Assembly (NCBI RefSeq): GCF_007753265.1
Contig: NZ_CP036349.1
Span: 4,497,363 to 4,561,362, forward strand
DNA from: Botrimarina mediterranea
GTDB taxonomy: Bacteria; Planctomycetota; Planctomycetia; Pirellulales; Lacipirellulaceae
Direction: 5' to 3'
Length of the DNA: 64,000 bases
Shown: piece after piece, positions 36,514-43,472 of the stretch
Numbering within the stretch: the first letter of the stretch is position 1
How the letters are laid out: each line of letters begins with the position of its first letter
Notes under the pieces: generated by a model
Told to the model about the DNA's origin: nothing
Databases searched by the model: none
The model's input: the letters and a program-made list of their open reading frames with translations, nothing else
Made by a program: the position numbers and the translations under genes

Positions 36514-38298
36514 ATGTCTCTCTCGACCCTGCTCGCCGCGCTGGCCCTGCTGGCCGCTGGCGGCTGCGCCGCGACGGCGTTCACCGAGTGGGGCAAGCGG
36601 CGACCGCTGCACCGTTACGGGGCGTTGTCGATCTCGGCCCACCTGCTGCTGCTTGCGGCGATGGCGGGCATCCGCCTCGGCGGCCCGCCGCGACCCGGCG
36701 CCGAAGACGCGCCGCTGCAGAAGGTGCGGATCGTACTGCGGACCACCGAGGCGCCCGACCCCAAGGCGGACGCGGTAGAGCCGGTCGCCGCTGAGCCGGT
36801 CGCGGACGCGGAACCAACGGCGTCAAAGGAGACGGCGGAAGTTCCGAGTGTCGTTGTGGCGGAGCCTTCGCCCGCTAAGCCTCAAGCGGCGGACGCGCCT
36901 TCAGAGCAAAAGGCGGAACCGCAACCCGAGTTGGCGGAGGTGGACTCGATGGCGCCGCCGGAGGTTGAACCGTGGGCGCTTCAGGCTGAAGAAGAGAACG
37001 CGGAGCCGACACAGGAATCGCCGCAGGAGTCGGCGACTCGAGAAGTTGAATCGCAAGTCGAATCTGCGCCGGAGCCACTGCTTGAACCGATCCCGCAGCC
37101 CGAACTTACCCCCGTCCCCCGCCCCTCGTCTCTCGTCCCTTCCTCGCTCGCTCCCTCTGCCTACGCCCAGCGCGGCGAGCTCGCCAAGCGGCGGCTCTCG
37201 GCCGACCAGGGCGGTTCGCAAGAGTCGCTCGACGCCGTCGCCGCGGCCGTCGATTGGCTCGCTCGCGCGCAGGCGCCAAATGGCTCGTGGGATAGCCGGC
37301 GTTGGGGAGCGGGGCGCGAGACCTTCACGCTCGGCCAAGACCGCAAGCGCGCCGGCGAAGGCGCTGAGACCGGCCTCTCGGGCCTTGCGTTGCTGGCGAT
37401 GGGCGGTGCGGGGCACACGCACCTGGCGGGGCCGTACCGAGACGTTTACACGCGCGGCTTGCAGTACCTGCTCGACAAGCAAGAACCCAGCGGATCGCTC
37501 GCCGGCGACGCGACGCTGTACGCCAAGACCTACTGCCACTCGATGGCGACGTTCGCGCTCGCCGAGGCGATGGCCGTCAGCGGCGACGAGCGGCTGCGAC
37601 CCGCTGTCGAGGCCGCGGTCGACTATCTGGTCGGCACCCAGAATCGCGCCGATGGCGGCTGGCGCTACCAACCGGGCGACCGCGGCGATATGAGCCAGAT
37701 GGGGTGGGTCGTGATGGCGCTGCGTTCGGCCGAGATCGCCGGCGTCGTCGTGCCCGAGACGACCTGGGCCGGGTGCGAGAAGTTTCTCACGGCGGTCCGT
37801 CGCGGCGATCAAGGCGGGCTCGCTTGCTACCAGCGGCTCGGGCCCACGACCAGCACCATGACCGCGGAGGCCATGTACTGCCGGCAGATCCTCGGCTTGT
37901 CGCGGCGATCGCCCGCGGCCGATAACGAGGCCGCCGCGTGGCTGCTGACCGACATGCCCGGGGCGGAGTGTCGATCGTGCCCGGGCGGAAAGCCGAACCT
38001 CTACTACTGGTACTATGCGACGCTCGCTCTCCACCACCACCGCTCGACGGGCGCCGCTGGCGAGCAATCGTGGCGGCAGTGGAACGACGCCATGCAGCGG
38101 GCCGTCCTCCCCCGCCAAGTCGCCCAGGGCCCCGAGGCGGGCAGCTGGGGCGCCGACACCGTCTGGGGGGGGTATGGCGGCCGGGTTTACGCGACCGCCC
38201 TCGGAGCGATGTGCCTGGAGGTCTACTACCGCTACGACGCCGAAACCATCGGCCGCGACCCCTGGATCGCCTCACGAGAGGGCGTTTTGCGGCGGTAG
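36514..38298 (+). CDS. TonB-like membrane-anchored protein with prenyltransferase/squalene-cyclase-type toroid
   Basis: A 594-aa protein. Two hydrophobic helices lie in the first 55 residues (LLAALALLAAGGCAATAF and ISAHLLLLAAMAGI). A Pro/Glu/Ala-rich extended region follows (about 60-215), as in TonB. Then an alpha/alpha toroid of the prenyltransferase/squalene-oxidase repeat type (about 230-590) shows repeats such as AVDWLARAQAPNGSWD and AVDYLVGTQNRADGGWRYQP. The DxDD acid of true cyclases is not seen, so catalysis is doubtful. In the linker, SSLVPSSLAPSA is encoded by a repeat-like DNA stretch, and a G8 tract lies at 38165. Its position after exbB-exbD suggests it is their driven partner (inference). 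Confidence 0.8.
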   Translation: MSLSTLLAALALLAAGGCAATAFTEWGKRRPLHRYGALSISAHLLLLAAMAGIRLGGPPRPGAEDAPLQKVRIVLRTTEAPDPKADAVEPVAAEPVADAEPTASKETAEVPSVVVAEPSPAKPQAADAPSEQKAEPQPELAEVDSMAPPEVEPWALQAEEENAEPTQESPQESATREVESQVESAPEPLLEPIPQPELTPVPRPSSLVPSSLAPSAYAQRGELAKRRLSADQGGSQESLDAVAAAVDWLARAQAPNGSWDSRRWGAGRETFTLGQDRKRAGEGAETGLSGLALLAMGGAGHTHLAGPYRDVYTRGLQYLLDKQEPSGSLAGDATLYAKTYCHSMATFALAEAMAVSGDERLRPAVEAAVDYLVGTQNRADGGWRYQPGDRGDMSQMGWVVMALRSAEIAGVVVPETTWAGCEKFLTAVRRGDQGGLACYQRLGPTTSTMTAEAMYCRQILGLSRRSPAADNEAAAWLLTDMPGAECRSCPGGKPNLYYWYYATLALHHHRSTGAAGEQSWRQWNDAMQRAVLPRQVAQGPEAGSWGADTVWGGYGGRVYATALGAMCLEVYYRYDAETIGRDPWIASREGVLRR

Positions 38299-38463
38299 AG
38301 GCTGGTATTTCGCCATAGAACTGTAACGCAGTTCGCCCCGCCGGCCATTTGACGCCCCCGACCGTCGGCGTAGACTAGAGAGTGCGCTCTAACTGCCGAG
38401 CGCTCAATGACTTACCCTCCCGGTCGCGGCGTCACTGCGAACGGCACAGCGACCCTTTCCGCC

Positions 38464-38628
38464 ATGTTCGGCATCGGCCCCGTCCAGCTTCTCGTTGTCC
38501 TTGTGATCGCGCTGCTGCTCTTTGGCACGCGATTGCCGTCAATCGCTCGCGCGTTCGGTCAGAGCATCACCGAGTTCAAGAAGGGCGTGAAAGAGGTCGA
38601 GGACCACAGCAACGAACCGCAGAAGTAA
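38464..38628 (+). CDS. tatA: twin-arginine translocase TatA/TatE-family subunit
   Basis: A 54-aa protein with the standard TatA layout: MFGIGPVQLLVVLVIALLLF as the single helix, then FGTRLPSIARAFGQSITEFK as the amphipathic helix with the conserved Phe-Gly hinge. A short charged tail follows. The frame starts at 38407, but ATG 38464 is the family-typical start. A second TatA-family gene follows 54 bp downstream. No tatC lies in the window. Confidence 0.9.
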   Translation: MFGIGPVQLLVVLVIALLLFGTRLPSIARAFGQSITEFKKGVKEVEDHSNEPQK

Positions 38629-38682
38629 CGGCGCCGATAGCGCTGGTTCGTCGCCCCGCTGCCTTGCTGTCAAGACAAAGCC

Positions 38683-39084
38683 ATGTTCGGACTCAACCCC
38701 GTCGAGATGCTGATCGTCGGCGTCGTCGCCATCCTGCTGTTCGGCAGCCGACTGCCGACGGTGGCGCGGTCGCTGGGCAAGAGCATGACCGAGTTCCGCC
38801 GCGGGATGAATGACCTGCAGCACGAGTTCCGCAGCGCGATGAACGAGGCGGATGAGGCGGCCCGGGCCCCGGTGCAAGGCGCCCAAGGCCGGCTCCCCAA
38901 CGCGGCCGAGGTTGCCCACGACGAAGACCCCCCTCGCCGCGACGACAGCGCCAGCGATTCGGCCTACGACTCCCATGTACCAGAGACCGATGCGGTTAGT
39001 GAAGAAGATGCTCTGGCGGCCGTCGATCGTCGTGAAGAGGCTCCAGCTCCGAGTCCGGCGCCCAGTCCGTCCAATGTCGGCTGA
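38683..39084 (+). CDS. TatA/TatB-family translocase subunit, long-tailed
   Basis: A 133-aa protein with the same N-terminal design as its neighbour (MFGLNPVEMLIVGVVAILLF, hinge FGSRLPTVARSLGK, then an amphipathic helix) and an acidic Pro/Ser-rich tail of about 75 residues. The longer second helix region and tail resemble TatB, while the N-terminus is closer to TatA. The pair probably arose by duplication. With TatC encoded elsewhere it could serve as a TatB-like partner (inference). Confidence 0.82.
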   Translation: MFGLNPVEMLIVGVVAILLFGSRLPTVARSLGKSMTEFRRGMNDLQHEFRSAMNEADEAARAPVQGAQGRLPNAAEVAHDEDPPRRDDSASDSAYDSHVPETDAVSEEDALAAVDRREEAPAPSPAPSPSNVG

Positions 39085-39206
39085 GCACCAAGCGGGGGTC
39101 GGCCGCAACCGTCTAGCGGGGCCCTTTGGCTCTGGCTACCATTCGGGCCTCCCGCTAAGATTTGGGGCTCGCCGCTAGACCTAGCTTCTGGCTGGCAAGA
39201 ACACGC

Positions 39207-39280
39207 GGGCGATTAGCTCAGTTGGTTAGAGCGCTGCCTTCACACGGCAGAGGTCACAGATTCGAGTTCTGTATCGCCCA
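39207..39280 (+). tRNA. tRNA-Val (anticodon CAC)
   Basis: A 74-nt cloverleaf: acceptor GGGCGAT pairs with ATCGCCC, the D-arm is TAGCTCAGTTGGTTAGAGC, and the anticodon stem CTGCC/GGCAG encloses TTCACAC with anticodon CAC. The T-arm follows (CACAGATTCGAGTTCTGT), with discriminator A and no encoded CCA. A tyrosine integrase gene begins 124 bp downstream, so the 3' end of this tRNA is a likely attachment site. Confidence 0.95.
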
Positions 39281-39318
39281 CTAGCTGTAACTTCTGCCGA
39301 GTCTTGAGTTTCTGACAC

Positions 39319-39335
39319 CTGCCGACGGTCGGCAG
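39319..39335. promoter_or_regulatory. palindrome upstream of the integrase gene (1)
   Basis: CTGCCGAC and GTCGGCAG are perfect 8-bp arms around one base. It lies between tRNA-Val and the integrase start and could be an operator or arm-type recombinase site. Confidence 0.5.
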
Positions 39336-39354
39336 TGCGGCGTTTCCCGGAGAG

Positions 39355-39378
39355 CCAAAACGGTACCTACCGTTTTGG
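39355..39378. promoter_or_regulatory. palindrome upstream of the integrase gene (2)
   Basis: CCAAAACGGTA and TACCGTTTTGG are perfect 11-bp arms around CC, ending 25 bp before the integrase ATG. No T-tract follows, so an operator for a dimeric repressor or excision factor fits better than a terminator. Confidence 0.55.
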
Positions 39379-39403
39379 GGCTTCAATCCTTGGGAGACCC
39401 GCG

Positions 39404-40585
39404 ATGCCACGTCTAGTAAGTAAGCTGCCGACCTATCGTCGCCACAAGGCGAGCGGCCAAGCTGTCGTCACTCTCTGCGGTGTCGATCACTACCTTGGGC
39501 CCTACGGTTCGAAGCCGAGCCGCGTTCTGTACGACCGGCTGGTCGCGGAGTGGCTGGCAAGCGGCCGCTCGCGGCCAAGCAACGCCGACGCGTCAGCTTT
39601 GACAATTGTCGAACTCGCTGCGCGGTACTGGGAGTTCGCCGTCGGCTACTACCAGAAGGACGGTCGCAGCACCGGTGTCACCCCGGGAATCAAGGCGACG
39701 CTGCGATACCTCAACGACTGGTACGGCCGTGAGCCTGCGGACCAGTTCGGGCCCCTGCGGCTGAAGGCGCTCCGTGACCGGATGATCGCCGACGGGCACA
39801 GCCGCAACTACATCAACGACCACGTGGGCCGCATCAAGCGGATGTTCAAGTGGGCGGTCAGCGAGGAACTGGTCACGGAATCGACCTACCACGCGCTCGC
39901 TGTCGTGGAAGGTTTGAAGCGAGGACGGACAACGGCGCGTGAGACAGCACGTGTCCTCCCGATTGACGACGCGATTGTTCAGCAGACGTTGACATTTCTT
40001 CCCGAAACGGTCGCCGACATGGTCAGACTGCAACGCTTAACAGGCATGCGGCCAGCGGAGGTCTGTCTGCTCCGGCCCTGTGACCTGGACCGATCGAGAC
40101 CGGTTTGGATCTACCGACCCGAAAGCCACAAGACAGAGCATCACGGCCGGGATCGGTGGGTTTTCGTGGGCCCGCAGGGTCAAGAGCTGCTCGACCGTTA
40201 CCTCGATCGTGACCCCGACAGCCGCTGTTTCCAGCCTCGAGACAGCGAGGCACGGCGCCGGCTGGCGGCACATGCGGCTCGGGTAACCCCACCAAATCAA
40301 GGGGACGCGCCGGGCGCCAACCGGGCGCCTCGGCCCAAACGGTCGCCGGGAAGCACTTACCATGTCGCAAGTTACCGGCGGGCAATCCATCGCGCTTGCG
40401 ATAAGGCCGGCGTTGCCCGTTGGAGTCCGAACCGCCTCCGGCACGCCGCCGCGACAGAAGTCCGCGCGAAATTCGGCCTCGAGGCCGCCCAGGTCGTTCT
40501 CGGCCATGCTGGGGCCGATGTCACCCAGATTTACGCCGAGCGGGACCTCGCCAAGGGGCTCGAGGTAGCCGCAAAAATTGGCTAG
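39404..40585 (+). CDS. tyrosine recombinase / integrase
   Basis: A 393-aa site-specific recombinase with an N-terminal SAM-like core-binding domain (about residues 65-165) and a C-terminal catalytic domain. Catalytic residues seen: Arg in LTGMRPAEV (about 216), Lys in SHKTEH (243), the RLRHAAAT block (344-351) whose usual first histidine is Asn, His in VLGHAG (368), and nucleophilic Tyr in TQIYAE (377). ATG 39404 has GGAG at a spacing of 8 and is preferred over the in-frame start at 39335. It sits next to tRNA-Val and most likely integrates this element. Confidence 0.92.
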   Translation: MPRLVSKLPTYRRHKASGQAVVTLCGVDHYLGPYGSKPSRVLYDRLVAEWLASGRSRPSNADASALTIVELAARYWEFAVGYYQKDGRSTGVTPGIKATLRYLNDWYGREPADQFGPLRLKALRDRMIADGHSRNYINDHVGRIKRMFKWAVSEELVTESTYHALAVVEGLKRGRTTARETARVLPIDDAIVQQTLTFLPETVADMVRLQRLTGMRPAEVCLLRPCDLDRSRPVWIYRPESHKTEHHGRDRWVFVGPQGQELLDRYLDRDPDSRCFQPRDSEARRRLAAHAARVTPPNQGDAPGANRAPRPKRSPGSTYHVASYRRAIHRACDKAGVARWSPNRLRHAAATEVRAKFGLEAAQVVLGHAGADVTQIYAERDLAKGLEVAAKIG

Positions 40586-40683
40586 CCCGGGCGCCTTCTT
40601 TTTTGCGACTGCGTTTCTGTCTAATCGTTCGCAGTCCCTCGCACTGGGGACGAGTGAATAGCACGAAGACGCAGGAGGCAGGG

Positions 40684-41808
40684 ATGGTTATTGAGAGTTG
40701 CACGGCGATGATCGTCGCGGAAAAGCTGGATGAGCTGCAACAATGCCTGCTCGGGCTGTCCGAGAACACCGCGTGGATTGAGCGGATCGCGGAGCGCTAC
40801 GCATTTCTCTACGACGAGGAGAATCGCATTTGCGGGCTGGTCGGGTGGTGGCGGTCCAAAGGCGCCTCGATCCCCGAAGTCCATATCCATGATTACTTGC
40901 TCCGCCGTCGGGAGTTGCTCGCGACGGTCAACCTAGCGGAAGGCGTCGATGACGACTCGGTCGCCGGCGAGGAATACGCGCGCACCGAATTCGACGACGC
41001 CTTGCCCTATGGTTGCCTCCCGCGCGCTTTTCCGTTCTCCGCCGACGCAGCAGAGCTCACCGATGATGTTATGCCGTCCCGCGGTGCGATCGCGGCTGCC
41101 AAGGCCAACGAATGCCTGTCAGCCGTACTGGAGGATCTGGCACGGCTCCCCTCGTTGGTGGTGGCGGCGGACCAGTCGCTCGACGGCCTCTCGAAATCCA
41201 CTGTGTTGCAACTCGATGGCTTGAACGGGCGCCCATGGATTCCGCAAGTGCGGCGTCAGTTGCTCGACCATCTGCCGGTATTCCTCACGCTTCGGGGCGT
41301 CAAGAAGTCGGATCCGCCCACTACTGCGATCGATTTTTTGACCGAGCTTTGGCCGGGAGAAACGCAGAAAGCTTGGGCCTCCGCTGCCTATCACGCAGAG
41401 CATTTTGCCGATGACGCCCGTGCGTGCCGCAGCGCGGAGGCTGGGCCATCGGGCCAGCCGCCGGCGATGGATTCTCATGCACGGGACTGTGTCGAGATTG
41501 CGGATGGGCCGATCACGCCAGACTGTTGGCGACACAACGGGCAATTGCTCTACGACCTTAAAGGAGTGCCCTTCCAGCTCGCCTCGACCTTGTACGAAGC
41601 CATGCCTTACGGAGTCCGGTTTGAACAACTGGCGGAGCCGGTCCTTGGGGATCATGCCGCCCCAGTTGATTCCAAGGACGTCCAGAATTGGGCGACACCC
41701 GTTCGCAACTTCTTCAAGAAGCATCGCATCCCGCTTACGGTCACAGTCCGCCAGCCATACGTATCAATCAGGCCCGCTCAGCAAGCCGGCGTCACTGATG
41801 GCGAATAA
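40684..41808 (+). CDS. hypothetical protein of the integrated element
   Basis: A 374-aa protein without signal peptide or membrane helix. I do not recognise it. The N-terminal 60 residues are helical (LDELQQCLLGLSENTAWIER). The C-terminal 110 residues (CWRHNGQLLYDLKGVPFQLA, then NWATPVRNFFKKHRIPLTVT) look like a small helix-turn-helix-type module. ATG 40684 has GGAGG five bases upstream. Base composition is lower in GC than the core genes. It lies between the integrase and the DUF1580 gene, so a role in element regulation or maintenance is plausible but unproven. Confidence 0.65.
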   Translation: MVIESCTAMIVAEKLDELQQCLLGLSENTAWIERIAERYAFLYDEENRICGLVGWWRSKGASIPEVHIHDYLLRRRELLATVNLAEGVDDDSVAGEEYARTEFDDALPYGCLPRAFPFSADAAELTDDVMPSRGAIAAAKANECLSAVLEDLARLPSLVVAADQSLDGLSKSTVLQLDGLNGRPWIPQVRRQLLDHLPVFLTLRGVKKSDPPTTAIDFLTELWPGETQKAWASAAYHAEHFADDARACRSAEAGPSGQPPAMDSHARDCVEIADGPITPDCWRHNGQLLYDLKGVPFQLASTLYEAMPYGVRFEQLAEPVLGDHAAPVDSKDVQNWATPVRNFFKKHRIPLTVTVRQPYVSIRPAQQAGVTDGE

Positions 41809-41919
41809 GTGCCAGATAAGTCTGTCCTAAGACTTCCCTAAGAGTTTCCCACGACACTGCGTCGCCAAACTTCCTCGCACTACTGAACGCATCCAACCGT
41901 TCATCCCTGCGAGGAACCA

Positions 41920-42207
41920 ATGCTGAAGGATAACTCCGGTTACCTGACTCTCCCCGCCGCGTCGGCCACGCTCCCCGGCCGGCCTCACGTCGCGACCCTC
42001 CACCGCTGGCGCACCCGTGGTGTGCGTGGGGTCCGCCTACGGACCTGCCTGATCGGCGGCCGGCGGTACACGACGCGCGAGTGGCTCCGCGAGTTCATCG
42101 AGGCGACCACGGCCGAGGATGCTGGCGCGCCCCGCGCCTCTGATAGCCCCCGCCGCGAATCGGAAATCGCCGCCGCCGAGCGCTGCCTAAAGGCCGCCGG
42201 CATCTAG
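41920..42207 (+). CDS. DUF1580-family helix-turn-helix protein
   Basis: A 95-aa protein matching DUF1580, a family I know mainly from planctomycetes. Seen: SGYLTLPAASATLPGRPHVA, then TLHRWRTRGVRGVRLRTCLI and GGRRYTTREWLREF. This is an excisionase-like winged HTH in which the WRTRGVRGV segment is the recognition region. Such genes often accompany integrases. Here it lies 1.3 kb downstream of one, so an excision or regulatory factor (Xis-like) is a good guess. About 110 bp before it are without a gene. Confidence 0.8.
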   Translation: MLKDNSGYLTLPAASATLPGRPHVATLHRWRTRGVRGVRLRTCLIGGRRYTTREWLREFIEATTAEDAGAPRASDSPRRESEIAAAERCLKAAGI

Positions 42208-42245
42208 TCCCCCCAGCCAAGACCTCGCCGCCGGCGGTGCGCCCT

Positions 42246-42287
42246 AAAAAAAAGGCCCCGCCGAGCGTTGGCGCGCTTCGGCGAGGC
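42246..42287 (-). terminator. minus-strand intrinsic terminator-like hairpin
   Basis: On the minus strand a stem TCGGCG-type/CGCCGA with inner GCG/CGC pairing is followed by a run of eight T. It overlaps the possible TTG start of the next plus-strand gene. No minus-strand gene reads into it, so an antisense transcript is one explanation. Confidence 0.4.
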
Positions 42288-43383
42288 GGAGAATCCATTG
42301 CTCCAGAATTGTAACACACTCGACAAGAAATCGAATCGCCGTTCGGACCCGGGAGATATTGGTGGCAAACAACTAAAGGGTAAGCGGTTCAAGCTGCTCG
42401 AGGCGATCGATCCGCAGAGCCTCGACACACCAATCGGACGTCGCGCTTGGGCAACCGTGGTCAACCTGCTAAAGGCCATCGCGATTTTCTCGAAGGATGG
42501 GCCCTGCGAGGCTTACGTCAGCACTATCGCCCAGTGGATGAGCGAGAGGGTTGGCGTCGATCGGTCGACGGTCCACCGGGCATCGAAGCTGGCCCAGGAA
42601 CTCGGATTGCTCATCATCGAGCCGCGGTACTCGCACGGCGGTCGCACGGCGAATCGGTGGATCGTCTGCTGGGATGTCGTCGAAGAGTTGGCGGAGGCGT
42701 CTGGCCAAGGCAGTCAGTCGCAGGATGCAACAGTGGGGGTCGCACATTGCGACCCACCTGATCGCAATCTGCAGCAAAGTGAGTCGCACGATGCATCAGG
42801 GTGGCTCTCAGTATGCGACTCACCTCGTCGCAGTTTGCAACAAGGTGAGTCGCACAATGCGACAGCTAATAAAGGATTAACCTCTTCATTACCCCTTGAA
42901 GAATCCCCTCCTCTTTCCCCCGCAAACGGCTGGGAGGAGGAGGTCGAAGTTCTTTTGAAACTTGGGGTACGTCAGGCACAGCCTGCCGTGCAGGCCGCGA
43001 TCGCTGCCGACTGCACGATCGACGACTGGCGCCCTCATCGCGAGTTCTGGCACGAGCACTCCGATCTTTGGGACAGTCCCGAAGGCGTGTTATACAGCCG
43101 GCTCTTCTCGCTGCGTCCTGGTCAGGCGTTCGACAAAGGGTGGCCCGAACCCAACGACTCGAAGTTGAAAGCGCGGAAAGTCCGGATCGAGGGTCTCAAC
43201 TACGACCGCAAGAAGCAGGCGAAAAAGCAATGGGAGAGCTACGATCGGGCCAAACATCTTGAGATTCTGCAGGAGGCGGGATTCTCTCCGACCAAGGCCG
43301 AGCAGCTTTACGACTGGAACCCTGCCGCAGCCGAACGCTACGCGATCGCCCACATGGCGCGGCCGCTGAAGCTGCCCTGGTAG
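42268..43383 (+). CDS. winged-helix protein, replication/regulation-like
   Basis: A 371-aa protein from a TTG start; no ATG is available before the conserved part, so the start is uncertain. Residues about 60-140 form a winged helix ([20 protein letters not shown], then [11 protein letters not shown]), as in plasmid and phage replication initiators and in crenarchaeal or GntR-like regulators. Residues 155-200 are encoded by two 50-bp direct repeats and read [16 protein letters not shown] and [16 protein letters not shown]. The C-terminal half is charged and helical ([15 protein letters not shown]). I infer a replication or partition role for the element. No nicking or helicase motif is seen. 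Confidence 0.65.
   Translation: MARFGEAENPLLQNCNTLDKKSNRRSDPGDIGGKQLKGKRFKLLEAIDPQSLDTPIGRRAWATVVNLLKAIAIFSKDGPCEAYVSTIAQWMSERVGVDRSTVHRASKLAQELGLLIIEPRYSHGGRTANRWIVCWDVVEELAEASGQGSQSQDATVGVAHCDPPDRNLQQSESHDASGWLSVCDSPRRSLQQGESHNATANKGLTSSLPLEESPPLSPANGWEEEVEVLLKLGVRQAQPAVQAAIAADCTIDDWRPHREFWHEHSDLWDSPEGVLYSRLFSLRPGQAFDKGWPEPNDSKLKARKVRIEGLNYDRKKQAKKQWESYDRAKHLEILQEAGFSPTKAEQLYDWNPAAAERYAIAHMARPLKLPW
42745..42860. repeat. two direct repeats, each a dyad, inside the winged-helix gene
   Basis: Two 50-bp units (42745-42794 and 42811-42860) are about 80% identical with a period of 66 bp. The second contains perfect 12-bp inverted arms, TGCGACTCACCT (42814-42825) and AGGTGAGTCGCA (42843-42854). 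The first has the same arms with two mismatches. A half-site GTCGCACATTGCGAC precedes unit 1. The layout resembles iterons or operators placed inside an initiator gene. Confidence 0.7.
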
Positions 43384-43472
43384 GGTCGATTCTCCCTGCT
43401 CCAAAATGCGCCCGATCGCGGCTATCATCGGGCCCGGCACGACGCCCCTCTCCTCGGACCGACCCCGAATCG

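Noticed and set aside
36901-38118. 405-codon frame antisense to the toroid protein
   Set aside because: No recognisable motifs; the sense strand shows repeated toroid helices and membrane segments.
42745-42860. CRISPR array
   Set aside because: Only two repeat units with a short variable gap, inside a coding frame, and no cas genes nearby.
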